Positions 36,432 through 49,572 of a stretch of 64,000 bases of DNA are shown here, piece by piece. The translations under genes were made by a program, and so were the position numbers. The first letter of the stretch is position 1; each line of letters opens with the position of its first letter. The notes under the pieces are model-generated. The model searched no databases. It saw only the letters and a program-made list of their open reading frames with translations, and was not told the DNA's origin. The stretch is from contig NC_134276.1 of assembly GCF_949628215.1 (NCBI RefSeq), positions 135,036,125 through 135,100,124 of the forward strand. Reading direction: 5' to 3'. This DNA is from Phalacrocorax aristotelis (taxonomy: Eukaryota; Chordata; Aves; Suliformes; Phalacrocoracidae).

Positions 36432-39400
36432 TTAACAACCTTAAGCAAGCAAGGGGAATGAAACCATTTATGTTAGGAAGCTAATGTGTCTTGGGAACTG
36501 AATATCATGAGTTGAGTGAATTCGCTGGCTGTGTATTGCAGGGAGGGCAAGCAGCTAGCAGACCATCTGAGCAAGACAGCCTGTGTTTCCCACAAATGAT
36601 CTCTTGCAGGTATATTTTGATCATCAGCTTAAGGTTACCTAAGACCCATCCCCCTGTTGAAAAGGTTAATTCTACTAATTTCACTAATTCTACTAATTTC
36701 AATAGTACAATAGTACAGCCTGTGATTAATTTAAGATGGTTTTCAAAGTGCATCCTAAAGCCACCTGTAGTACGTCAAGTATTCCATAGGTATTTACCCC
36801 TGAGGTGGACCTCCTTGTGACCAAAGACAACGCAAATTGTCTCTGTCCACACAATCACCAGAAGTCAGCACTGCTACCCGAAATGATGGTATGTTGCAGA
36901 ATTTAGAATTACTGTTCAGTCAAGAGGAATATTCCTGAGTTCATGGTATGGAGCATATCTGAACAAAATCTATGGAAACAGATTGCTTTACTCATGCCTA
37001 GAGAATGCTACTGCAAAGTTTTTCTGTGCCAGAACTTATGCTGTTAAGTAGAAATATTTTTCAAAGCTGAAGAAAGCATCTCAGACAATCTTTACTTTCA
37101 GTTATTCTGGAGCGTTTGTCATTGTTAGAACCTATTTTACAGTAGGAGAGAGGTACATATGACAGCAATATCTGCTTGCTGCTTACCAGTGCAATGTCTA
37201 GCCAGAAAGATTTCATCGATGTAGGACTTCAGGTCTTTCAACACTTGACAAAACCATTGTTTTGAACTACTATTTTCTTCTTCTGTCTATTGTTTATCAG
37301 TGCAGGTGACTTTTTAGTGGCTATTATTTGAGCTTACAAAGAAGATACATGTCAATCTCTCCAGTCAAAGTACTCTATCCAGAGCCATGAAACATTATCC
37401 CACATTTATCTGAAAAAAAATGGTGCTGGACTTTTATGATGATCAAGACTTAGGAATGCCTTTACTTTTTAGGTGTTTGTGTGGTTTGTTTGTTGTTTCC
37501 TGCCCACCCCCCACACTCCCACCCCCGATGAGCCTAATCATCCTGATATGACACAAACCTGCCCCACTAATGTAAGTAGATATTCTAACCCCAAAGACTC
37601 AACCAGAATGAGATCCCTTAGTGGGTTCCTTGACTATACCTTCCTTTGACAGCACAGAAAATTTGGAACAAAATGGATTGTACATCCAATTGGAACAGCC
37701 CATGTTATAAACAAGCTGAATCTTCCACAGCAAAGCAGTTTAAAGAGCTGCTGCAAACTTTTACCAGCGAGTTGCAGGGAGGGTACTTTTCACATGAACT
37801 CTCAACTCAGTCCACTGGTAAGACCAGGCTGATAACTCATCACTGTAAGTGGGATCTACAGAAAAAAGGTTCTTGACTTCCACAACTCATTAATCTCGTT
37901 CTATTTTTCAGCAAATGAAAATCCCATGACCCATTCTTCTTGTCCTCATCCTGTTATTTTAGCATTAGGGTTCTAGAGAAAGAAGAAATTAAGTGAAGAC
38001 AGAAGGGGTGGTTCCCTATTGCTTGGGAGTGCATCACAAGAGTGTGGTGGGTACATGTTACCCTTGATGCAGACAGCTGCAGAAACCTTTCTAAACTGTG
38101 TGTGGGACTCTTGTGCATCTGCAGGTGCTCAAAAAGTAGTAGCTGAACATTCAGGCAATTTGTCTTAGAGTGATGATTTTCCTATTCTGACTGGTTTCCA
38201 GGCTGAGAGCTCTTCTATACCCTACCATGTTACCCATCTCTGAAGAGTTTCACTTTCTTGGCTTCCCCCAAAATTTTTTTCTTTGCTTTTCCTTTAATTT
38301 CAGTCCCACTGGTTCTGGTTCTTACCCAGCTCTATGGCCTAGCCTGCCCATCCTCAGTCCCTGTTTGCTGGCTGTCCTCCAGTAATCCCCTTTGCCTCAG
38401 GGTGGTGCTTTTGACACTTTTGCAGTGATCTGACATTTGCCTTTTATGTATGATTTACGTGGTAATGTAGAGAAGTAAGTGAGCATTCAGAGCAGACAAG
38501 GCCAGCACCTTGCTCAGCACAAGCATTTGCTCCTTCCTGTTGAAGCTACATCTATCCGCCCTTTTAGAGCACCAAAAAGGAATTTGCTAAGTTGCTATAT
38601 GGGGATGGTACACACAGAGGTTAGTTCGCACTAGCAGAGAGGCTTCAGCAAGCTGTGAAGCTCTAGCAAGTTCTGACTGAGCCTGTGCTTGTTTCCAAGC
38701 TGCAGTTCCAATGTGAATGAGTTATAAGGAAGGATCACCAGAAAATTTTTATGATTAAAATTCAACATTACAGTTCCTTATTTCATCCTTGGGAAAGCAT
38801 GCACCTGTTGGCAAAAGCTTTCAGAAAATTTGGTGCAAGGAAGATGGTGCCCTGGAAGATGTCATCCAGGACTGCTAACTGCAACTGAAAACAGCTTATA
38901 GTGAGTGTTACAGTGAGAACTAGCTGTAATAAGATGTACTATAGTTTTGCTTAGAGTTACCTGGATTCACAGGTCAGTTCTGGCCTGCAGTATCCTATCT
39001 AAGGAACAGGTTTTGCATGGTCTGCATGTGTGCAAACACACTGCGATTATTACACATGCAGACTGCAGTCCCAAGTTTGCTCAGAAGCAGAAATTGCAGT
39101 CATGGTTATTAGATCTCACGAGGTAATCCCTTCTGAAAAAAAGAACAAACACTCAGTCCTTGTGTAAAAAGGGCATATTTGCCTGTAGGGCACAACTATA
39201 TTAGTCACATTCCTTCACTCCAGAAAGCAGATGTTTCTTAGGGAGCAAATAGTCTAGTGGTTCCCAGTTATCCATATTTGAGAATTTGAGTGGAACCAGC
39301 TCTGGGCAGAAGTCCTGAGTGGCAGGTATTTTGCTTAGGCTGTAGACAAGGAGGAAGATGATTATAAAAGCTCTGTAAAGACTTATGTAGTAAAATGCTT

Positions 39401-42400
39401 CCTTACTTTTTATTATCTGATGTGGTTGCCTGACTTCATCTTTTGTTCTTATTAATTGATTCAGCACCTCAACCCATTTGCCTGCATGTCATCTCACTTT
39501 GCTTTGAGGCAGAGAAATGCTTTGCCTTCAGATTTGTCTGTCTTCTAAATCCGTTGTCTGCAATATATGAGTATGTCTTTGTAGTTACTAAGTTCTAACA
39601 AAAATGAAACTAAAATGATCAATAGTTAGTTTCAGGCTAAGTCTTGAATGAAAAGCAATGAACTTAAATTCTCTGAATTAAACTATTAAAAATTACCTGT
39701 CCTTAGGAATATTCAGCTTTTAGACATCGCAAAGGATAATAATTATGCCAGTTAGAAATATCATGATAGTAATGGTACTCTATGTCTTTTACATACAGCC
39801 AATGTCAGGTTTGTGTATACAAATGCTTTCTAAGAAGGGTCTGTGTGTTATTTTTCCTCCCCTTTTTGGGTGTTGTAGTTTGTGGGGACTAGGTGTTAAA
39901 CACAAATAGCCAGTTTTTAGGTGTCAAACATTTTCCACTCTCTCCTATGGCCATTACAGTGGGTGTGAGCAGAGTTCCAGGGTAAAGGCCACCTGGAGAT
40001 ACTGGGGACTAGACATGCAAGACAAGAGGTCTGTCACTGGGCCACATATCCATGTACCTACTGGGAAAGCTCTAGAAAATTAGCATGAAGTTCCCAGAGT
40101 GTATTTGCAGTAGTTCTGGATATCTTGCTTTTAAAAATGAGGTTTGTTTTCTGGGGAGGTTCTTGGATTCCATATTTATCCAAAACTTTATTCCACCTTT
40201 TGCCTGTCATGTTCGTCTGCTCGCTTGGGCATGTTGATAATCAGTTGAAATCATGTCAAACAGCATGCTGTGTCTTGTATTTCTTTACAGCTTCCTATAA
40301 GCCAGAAGCTTGGAAGATAATAATCTTCAAGTCATCACCTTTAGTTTGGGAGGACTTGGCTTCTGAAGTCTGTAAACTGAAGCTAAGACTTCCCCAGCTG
40401 ACCTGTTAACATGGGAATTAGGTTGCAGGCACAACCTGTCTGGTAATGTACAGCACTGTGAGGATGCAGCAGGGATGTGGGAGGAAGAAGACTACTACCT
40501 TAGGGCATTTATGAACCTTTCTGTGCATATCTCTAGAGTTAATTGTAATATTCCTCTAGGCTGTGTATGGAAAAATGCTTCCCTCTGGATGGTCTGGAAG
40601 ATTAGGAACAGCTCAGGCTCTAACTCAGGCATCCTTTGGAGACAGTAAATTCTGCTTAATTAGAGTCATGCTCTATTGAAAGCCAGACTTACCCATTAGG
40701 AATATCCATTCACCTAATTAGACGTAACATCATCTGTGTGGATAACTTTGTCCAACTTAGTGCAGCTCTAGGGAGAGGCAAGAATATGTGCCATGTGGGG
40801 AAGGCAATGGTGATTGTGACCTGCTTGAAACCTCAATATTTATTTTTGGTGGCATAGCTCTAGTCTGTATATGTTTTTGTGTAGATCTTTGGCAAAAGTG
40901 TGGCAAACCAGGGCGTGTGGACTCTGAGGGGTTTGAAATTGGTCTTGTACTGTTCTGCCTGCATTCTGCTAAGGAGATCTGAAGTGGAGGCAGAAGAGAA
41001 TGTAGGAAATACAGAGAAGGTTAACGGTAAAACAAATAAGAGAATGAGAATGAGGGATAAATTGGCGAAAAAGATATGCAAATAGCTTACACTAAGTCAA
41101 ACATCCCTTTTAATTGCTCTAGGTATCTGGGCTTGAGGACCTCTGTCATGAAACAGGTGAAATTTTTTTGAGCAGAACATACTTTGTTTCCCCCCCATAA
41201 GTGTGTGAGAGATTAAATTGTCTCAAATGTCTTTAAAAAACTTCAGGCTAGGGTCTACTTCTCAAAGAATGAAGTGGGAGTTTCTTCATGTCTTATTCTC
41301 TACTGCAATTACCAGAATTGCTAAGAAGTCTTATTGTTAAATAGGTTTTTCTGGTATTCAGCCTGAATTTGCCACCATCCTTCAGCTTTACCTACTCTAC
41401 CTGTCCAGCGTCACTCTAAACATTTTTCTGCTGCCTTGATCCTAACAACTTTCATATAGTTTCTAGGTAGTGATTGTGCTTCCCTTTCTTGAAATTCGCA
41501 CTCTTTTTATGATGGTAAAATCATGTCAAGGCAAATAAAAGCCAAGCGTATTGTACACAGTCATAATCTTTATCTTTCCTGCCCTGGCCTTTATGGGTTC
41601 CTTTTTATCTGTGTTCCTCACTGTGCTGCCCCACCACAAATGGAAGCCCTCAAACAGATCTGCCAGAGCAGGTCCCATTGATAAAATAAATTACAGTGTG
41701 GAATGTGGCTTCATAGCAGCTCTAATGTCTGAGGAATCTGAATGCCACATCCGTGTACACAAGTTGAAACATTTAAGCTGGACAGAGATTCCAGGTGTTT
41801 TACAGCAGCGCCAAGGATATCGGGAGGCACACTGGGGCGAGTAGTATGGAGCAGTCTGCCAGTGAAGAGGGACTACCACCATTTTCAGAGCATCAGTTTG
41901 TGTTTGACTGAGAGGATCAGGTGGGAGTAGTTGATGAGTGAAGAAGAGATCTTGTAGAGCTGTTCACAAGGTTTGTGGTTTTTTTTTTTTTTGTTAAAAA
42001 GTTTTGCCTTCCTGCAGGGTTTCCAGTGAAAATGCAAAATTTTATATTGCAGAAGTATGCGTACAATAACACCTGTGTTTCAGTGTTTTAGTGACCTTTA
42101 TTAATCCCTACAGCAGAGTGCATAGGGCCAGCAGGGAGAGGCTGAAATTCACTTGCCTTGAGCATGGAAAAGGGATTCTTCCATTTTGGGATGCTGGTTT
42201 ACAAGTGAGGTTTCCAGGCTCCCTTGGGTACCAGATTGATGGCACATGACAGTAAATCCTGTGTACTGGATAATTAGATTAGACTTTGTGGCCATGTGGT
42301 ACAGAAGGGAACACATACAAACATGTCATGCAGGGTTCTTTTTGATAGAGGAAACTTTCCTAGCAGGCTTCATGCCTGATCAGGCATCACCTGCAGCCCC

Positions 42401-45400
42401 ACAGGTCAGGGAAACACTTAAGTATGTTCAATAGAATTGCAGCTGTGTGCTCCCACTTTATCTGGATCACATGCATAATTACAAGTGATCTGGCAGTGCC
42501 CCAAGGTGATGCTAATATCAATTGGACTATGGTTTTAGCTAAACTTTTCTCTATAGTGAAGCTAAGCATCCTCTTTATGCTGTCCTTTAGAAATGTGCTA
42601 AGACCAGCAATACTGTGCACATCATGAACTGCACCTACTTAATTCCTGAGTGTGTATCAGGGCCAGAAGCCAGGAGGCTGCATTGGGTTCATTTTATGTG
42701 TGCTATCGCTCTGTGCACTTTTAGTAACATCTGCAGCTTATATGGAGACATAATGTAGCAGGGCAACCACTTTTTCCATGGTTTTGGCAGCCCATGCAGG
42801 AAAATGGTCATTTATTGCCCAGAAGAGTAAGGTTGGCAGAGCTGACCTGTTGTGCTATAGAGCTCTTAAGTAGTGGGTGTTGCCTGTGGATTGCAGACAG
42901 GCAACTCTTGCTGCTTCACCTGGGATGGGATTTACAGTGTGGACAGCATGTTATGTCATAAATTTGTAAGTCAGCTCAGGCATTTTTCCATATAGGCTTG
43001 TCAAACAGAAAAAGGACAAACAGATGGTGGCAAGTCAGCCTGCGTTTTCAAACACACAGGGAGGGGAAATAATTATTTCAAAATGAGGGTATTGCCATGA
43101 TCACGTGTTACTTCCTTCAAGTGAGTGTGCCCATACAATAGCTGGTAGGGACTTTGGAGCTTTCTTGAACTCTCATGATGCTTGGATACTTCCCAGAAAT
43201 CACCCTCCCTATATGTAAGAGCAGGAAAAAGCAGAGCATGCTGGTGTGGGCTCATCAGAACAGAAATATAGCTGATTTCTGAAAATCATGTTTCTTGGTT
43301 CATTAGCTGTTGCAAGTGTGATGAAAGAGGAGCTTCCTGATTACTAACTCCAACAACATATAGATTTCCAAATGTTTGTGACTGGAAAATGGCAGAAGTG
43401 GCAGTTTATGGTTACAGCATTGTGGAAACATGCAAGAAGACTTTAAAAAAAAAATCAAAGGAAATTGAATGTACCCTTATGCCTACACCTACAGCGTGCA
43501 AAGCAAGAGACACAAACAACTTCAGTTGGAATCCTGGAGCTTCCAGGCTACTGTAACGCCTACAATCATGCAGCAGCATGGGAATTAACCTGCATTCATC
43601 AATAAAACAGTATTTGGCTTTTTCTGTCTTAATCTCAGCAAGCAACAGATCCTGCAAAATTTAAATCTGTAGATAATCTTCAGAAAAAATGTCACTCAGA
43701 GCAGGGGAGAGTTGTTTCCATTGTTCTCACTGCAAATTTTTTTGCAGTCTCCCCTTTGAACTGCCTCATTCCAGTAACTGCTTTCCTCTGGCTAAAAGAG
43801 GTTTTCACCCAGCTGCTGAACTAGATATTGCTTACTCTTTTCCTCCTCTACTATCTTACTGTTTTTGTTGAAGTGATTAGCATCTGAAAAGATTTGAGTC
43901 TGCCTCACACGTACCATGCAGGACATACCAGTTACTAACCAAAAAGCAGACTGTCCCCTAACTTCACCAGGAACAGACTGACATACTTGAAAAGTTGCAG
44001 CCGTAAGTTTAGATCAAATTGATTTCCCTGTGACAATCTGATTTCCCTCAAACCAAAGTATCTGGGAAACATCTCAGGGCTTTCTGTGGTCTGTGTCTTG
44101 TAACTGTGGGGCTATATTTCCTAGGTTAGGCATTCAGTGTCTTTGAGCTCACTGTTAAATCTTGCATAAATGAGCTAGAAAACATGATAGCTGTGATTCT
44201 CTCTGCTACAGCAGGCTCACTGGGAATAGCAGCGACAGCAGCTGTTTGACAGTTTGGGCTGGTGAGTTTTAGACAGAGCTTGGTCTGCTGCGAACACTTA
44301 GGTGGTAAATTTGGGAATTTTTCTTAGGCATAGGGAATACCATGTCAAAGGGGCAGGGAAGGAGGCTAGCAGCTTGGTTTGAGTGATCATGCGTTGTCCT
44401 TCAGTGAGGTTGGAGATGGGACAGGTGCCTGGTGGGTGGTTATAATGTGATAAGGGAACCAGAAAGACCAGTTGTGAGGTTTTTCCTGTGGATAGTGGAG
44501 CCAAAGGGGCTAAGGGAGGGTGAGGATGGACCTTTTTGCTACTTAGTATGACTTTTGGAGGGGGGGTAGCAGGGGTTTTGAAAAGCCAGTAGCAGTGTTG
44601 TGCTCTGAGAACCTTTTTATGAAAACGAGTAGCCACAATTTTCCCCTTCAATTTCACCCTTTCGTGTTCTTTATATGGTAGAAATAAAGGAGAGACAGTG
44701 AAAGCCCTCTTTCATTCCACTTGCCGCTGTTTTTTCCCTTCAAGGGATAGCTAGTCATTGTCATAGTGTCACAGAAGGCCAAGGACCATAGGGTGTGTAG
44801 ACAGATGCCCTTTGGGGGTGCTTCTTACCCTCTTACCTGGTTCCCCAGTGCCTCTGTTTCTTTCCAGCCCTCACTGCTCAGGGGCACAGCAGTGATGAAG
44901 GATGGTGGCACAGGCAGAAAGATGACACAGACGTCGTACCTCTGTGGAGGCTTTGTTTCCAGAGCATTGTTACTGGATGACACAGGAACAACCCTGATGT
45001 GATGGGGAGTGGCTAAGGGCCTCTTCTGGTTTAAATTCAGGGGTAACAGCAGAGCCCTTTCTCTTTGAGAGTTGGGGTACTTCAAGTGCCTGCTCCTCTT
45101 ACTGTATGCTGGGTGTACCTCTGCAGGGCAGGTCCCCAAGCACTTGTTGCCTCAGTCTATGCAGGCTCTTGGTCCACTTTCTCTGTGTTCCCAAACACTA
45201 GTGCTGGAGTCCACAAATGTAGCTGGGTCCCTTTGGCACCTGAGAAATGAGGCAGGTCCAAGGTTCAGGAGAGAAGCCCATGGGATTAGGTTAATAGGGC
45301 CCAGAGCCAGGCAAGGCATAGCTGTGGGAGCTGGAGCTGGGTCCTACTGTGGCATTTCTGGGGCAGGGGCTGATGGACATGGGGGCCTAACATGGAATCC

Positions 45401-47381
45401 TGGGCTGTGGGCAGGTGGGAGGAGCCCTGGGGGGCCTGGGCAAGGACCCACAGAGCTTTGGGTGTCCTCCAGGCCCTGAAAGGCTGCTGCAGTTACGTTT
45501 GTGCCCGGCCACTACTTAGTGAAGAACTCAGTTCACTTCTGAATTACCTACTCACTTTTTAAAGCATTAATGCTGTCAAAACTTTCTGTTCTGGTTTTCT
45601 CTTATCTTGCCAGGATCTGTGGGGTGGTGCTGCCAGCATGATCAAGCTACAGAGAAGGTCCACATGGGCTTTCTGCCACTGTGGAGGAGCCCTGCTGCTT
45701 ACCCCCAGGGTGGAGGCTGAGGGCAAGAACGACATGCTACTTGGTGGCCACCAGAAGACTATTCCGGTGCTTCGCCTTCCTGGTGGGGATCTTGAAGGTG
45801 AGGCTGGAGCTACTTCAGCAGTGAAGGCAACCACCGGCCTTCAGTACTAGGGTGTTATGATCAGGGCTTTGCTCCATAGGGAGGTTCTTGAAGTGCCACA
45901 GGTCATCGTGTGTTCTTGGCCAAATGGGCTGCCAGTAGAAGAGTCTCTCTGCTAGGCTTCCTGAGGTGAGTGTAGAGGTGCTTTAGTGCTGACTCTGAAT
46001 ATGAAAGAATATGAAAGAGACTTTACACAAAAGTGCATGCTAACAAGCTGCCATATTGCCTTTTGAAAGAGCAACAGTTCTGCAGAGCAATTACAATCAG
46101 AAGCCTTCTTGCAGTCCTGTGTAAAGCCTTGTCATTAGCATTGTAATGAGCAGAATTATGGGATCTGATGTCCATTCTAGAAGACTGACTTGGAGCTATT
46201 GGATGCATGTTTTGATAATGGCAGCATGTACGTACATACCCATGCACTCTGTGTGTGATTTCAGGATCAGTTTATTACACAGCTGTTCCTGTTAAGGATT
46301 ATTACATTATCAAGGGTTATATTAATAGCTATATTGCTGATATATTATTATTAATTGGCTTGTTCATCTTAATTCATATTAGGACTAGTGAGGCACCCCT
46401 TTAGGACCTTTTTCTGAGGTGGTAGCCAAAGGCCCCTTCTGTGCGTAGGCTCAACTATATGCCCATGGACCCTTCCTTCTGTCCTTCAAAGAATTTGTTA
46501 ATGCAAATTCTAGACAATGACAAATAGTGGGTTACAGTAGTGGAAAGTGAGTAACTAATCTTACATGTATGAAAAGAAATGAAGTACGATTGCAAAGCAC
46601 CCGCCAAAACAAGGCTGAGTAACAGTAACAGCAGTGCTTGGCAGAAGTTCAGAACACAGCTCTGTGCTGTGCCTGTCACTGGTGAAAGTGGCTGATATCA
46701 TATCTCACGCTTGTTCATCTTCTGATCTCCCAATCAGTAACACACCCTGAAATGTCAGGGACTGTGGCATTTGCCAACAGGGTGAAAGGCAGTTGCTTAC
46801 TACTTCTGTCCATTACTAATGCTTCAGAATTCCCCATGTTTATGTTCATCTGCTCCCCTTATGCTGTGGACTGCCTGGTTTCCAGCATTATCTGGCAGGA
46901 AGAATCATTGAAGTAAAGTGTTTAATCATTTTGACATTAAAGGAAGCATATGGGGACTGGGAATTCTTATTCTATCCAGAAAATAGTCAGATCCACTTGC
47001 TTCTAGTTGCTCTGACTTGCTGAAGGCTAAACTGGGGTTCTCATTTTGTTAACAAATATTATCCCACCCATTCCAACATGGGGTACAGGTCTGGGCTCTA
47101 CCTTTAACTGCTTCTTAATGCTTCCTGTGTCCTTGTACAATGGATACCAATATAAATTTGCATAAATCCCGTTAAGTCTCACATGCACTTGTAAGAATGT
47201 CTGTCTCTTCCATGTCAACTATGGAGCAACTTCTCTAGCAGTAAGTAGAGCAGTAAGCCCCTTCTTTCCTTTGTAAACTAGCCACTAGTCTGATTACATG
47301 TGTGTTCAAGTGCTCTGCCCAATTCTGCTACAATAATTTCTCTTAAGTTACCCTGGGGTATTTTCCTGCACTCCCCAAGTC
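36432..47381. other. Intergenic DNA between solo LTR and A2M pseudogene
   Basis: About 11 kb without a gene that I can support. From about 44.7 to 45.9 kb the base composition is richer in G+C and two blocks look mildly exon-like: minus strand around 44830-45000 with CAG|GTAAGA at its 3' edge, and plus strand 45618-45798 with acceptor TTGCCAG and donor GTGAGG. Neither yields a protein family that I recognise. They could be decayed exons of the A2M relic (its exons 1-2 are otherwise missing) or chance. Confidence 0.6.
36671..36716. repeat. Short tandem repeat cluster
   Basis: Three units related to TACTAATTTC (36671-36700) run straight into two copies of AATAGTAC (36701-36716). This is a small hybrid minisatellite without known role. 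Confidence 0.8.
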
Positions 47382-47524
47382 TGTTCACCTGCAAAAGGCA
47401 TCAAGGAAGTTGTGACCATTTGCCTCTCTGTGGGCAGTGGTGCAGTAACGGGTCTCCATACAGAACATTGTGAGCAGCACTCTTGTGCAAACTGGTGAGT
47501 CTATTTGCATGCCAGGACAACAAG
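47382..47524 (+). pseudogene. A2M-like relic, exon 3 (TFIQTDKPIY-motif exon, frameshifted)
   Basis: The 3' half reads SSTLVQTGESICMPGQQ and aligns with SSGTFIQTDKPIYQPGQT of the intact gene at 62882-63044. It ends at the same phase (one base over) before a GTAAGC donor at 47525. The 5' half reads EVVTICLSVGSGAV in another frame, aligning with EEIATVKLIITGDGVS, so at least one indel lies between. The length is about 143 nt against 163 in the intact gene. The left border is approximate. Confidence 0.75.
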
Positions 47525-48110
47525 GTAAGCCCAGGTATACATACAGGTAAGCTGTGGGGAGGGTTGAGGGGATGTTCCTTGCAGTGTGCAGATCAGTGTA
47601 TGCCTCCACTATAACAACAAGGTCTTTGATGTGGGTTCCCAGCCGGTATAGCGGTTACCTTGGCCCTGGATTTTAGTAAAGAAATCACACTTGATTTACA
47701 GTTCACACTTCTACTATTACTTCAGACTTGTTCCTAAAACAATTGTACCAATCTACTCAACAGTTACCCTGATGCAGACTTGTTAGGTTTACAAGCACCA
47801 GTCTTAAATGGCCTCCAGGAAACATCATCCCGGCTATCTCCGCATGAAGTCCAGCAAGGACCCATCAAGAACATTACTGAACTCACCATGTTTGTTGCCC
47901 TGGATTCCAAATGTTGTGGTGTGCTCTTGTCTGTTTCAGAAATGGTGGAAACTCACCTGGCAATTGTCTGTCATCTATTAGAAGACTATCGTCTTATACT
48001 TGTTAGTTGTATCCAAGCTGTTCAAATAATCTTTGCCTGAAAGACATCGTCCTTGTTTCATCAAATGCAGAAAAATACGCTTTTCTATTTATAGTTGGTA
48101 TATTGCAGGG

Positions 48111-48220
48111 GGATTTTTTGGTTTTTTTGGGGTTTTTTTTTTGTTTTTTTTTTTTTTGTGTGTGTGATTTTTATTTGGTTTTTTTAATTATTTTTATTAG
48201 TATGTTTTTTTACACTGACT
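48111..48220. repeat. T-rich low-complexity tract
   Basis: Long T runs broken by GG, GGGG and a short GT repeat, inside an intron of the A2M relic. Open frames across it encode only Phe-rich peptide and are not genes. Confidence 0.85.
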
Positions 48221-48805
48221 GGTGCTTCAGTAATACCTGGCCTATTCAGAATAGCTTTTCCAGTAATAAAATCTCCAACTACATTGAAGGCATGACTTAA
48301 TTTTAATTACTGGAAAATGACACATCCACATTCTTTCCCATGAAGGTGGAAAAATATGCATTGATATACTTTGATGAAAAAATATTTGATTAATGTCTTT
48401 TTGCAAGGCCCTATGTCTTTTGTGCATTTTGTAAGACAAAAATGTTACTATTTATTGAATTATTACCATGTTTTGCAAGATAATGTGAAGTAAAGGATAC
48501 TTCAGCTGCTTCCTGCAAACAAATCCAGTCTCTTATCTCTTTCTGACTGTTCATAAATTCATGTCTTAGGGGCTTTCCTCTTTCGCATTTCTTAGGCTCG
48601 CATTCTCATGTTCTTTATGTGTATTTCTTCTCAGTCTATATCCTCAGGGCCCCGTTATGCCCTCAGATCTTCCCATAGATATAATGCCTATGGGAATGCC
48701 CTGAAAGGACACCACCAACCTTGGAGTATGGGCTGGGTAGGGGTGGAGTGGGCTGTGCCTGAAGGTTGTGTTCTCAAGCATTTCTTTTGCTTTTTTCCAT
48801 TGCAG

Positions 48806-48858
48806 TACAGTCTCAAAATGTCACTTTGAACAGCATAAAAATGCCTTTGAATGATGAG
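48806..48858 (+). pseudogene. A2M-like relic, exon 4 (53 nt, splice sites intact)
   Basis: Exactly 53 nt between TTTCCATTGCAG and GTGAGG, the same length and phase as exon 4 of the intact gene (63388-63440). The frame reads VQSQNVTLNSIKMPLNDE against VKFRIVTLDEEFIPVNDS, with matches at V, VTL, P and ND. This is macroglobulin domain 1/2 sequence. The equal length and equal phase make coincidence unlikely. Confidence 0.82.
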
Positions 48859-49551
48859 GTGAGGAATGTAAAGGAGAAAACGTGGGGAGGATAGTATGAG
48901 GAAATGTAAACAGGGGACATAGACTGGGCTTATGTAGGGGTGCAGCTCTCTGCTTTTGATCTTGCCCTTGAGTATTTTATTCTTTAGGAACTACAAATTG
49001 AGCATTCCTGAGCAGCAGCAGAAATTCATAATCAAACCCATGTAAAGCCTCAGATGCTTTCTGTAGACCTACCCCTGGAGGTAACCCAGCTCAGACCCTG
49101 TTCTAACCTGGAGCTGGATTACTTCGAAGGACTGCCAGTCCCAACCTTACACTACTCCAGCTCAGCTCCTTCCTTTCAACCCAAAGAAGCACTCCAGGGA
49201 ATCGAGTGAGTCCCTGGAAAATAGTTAGAGATCTGCACAAAAATCCATGGAGTCCCTGCTAGCAAAATGAAAGAAAGCAGTTTGAGCTGACCTTCCAGAT
49301 GTGGATGTTGGATATCTTCTGCAGGCTGATTGAATGTAAACAACAGTGGCAGCAAATATGGGGGAAAAGGTCCTTAAATGGATGTGTTCAATCCTCCTGA
49401 GGTTTGTGAATGGTGAGCTGAATCCTCATGACTATGAGGGTTTGATTGCTGCAGTAACCAGTCCTAAGCCCTTATGCCACCACTGTATTACAAAAAAAAA
49501 AAGGTTTCAAGGAGCTAATGAGAAATCTGTTTGTTATGTTTTTTCTTCTAG

Positions 49552-49572
49552 TACTCACTGGTGGAGCTGAAG
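49552..49572 (+). pseudogene. A2M-like relic, 21-nt mini-exon 5
   Basis: Seven codons (YSLVELK) between a strong acceptor TTTTTTCTTCTAG and a consensus donor GTGAGT. A2M-family genes have a 21-nt exon here encoding a YPLVYIQ-like strand, as I remember. It is intact and in the expected place after exon 4. A possible next exon beginning at 49973 after TTTCTGCAG shows no clear similarity. Confidence 0.72.

Noticed and set aside
45072-45479. 135-codon open frame in G+C-rich DNA
   Set aside because: Gly/Ala-rich low-complexity product without homology. The frame arises from composition.
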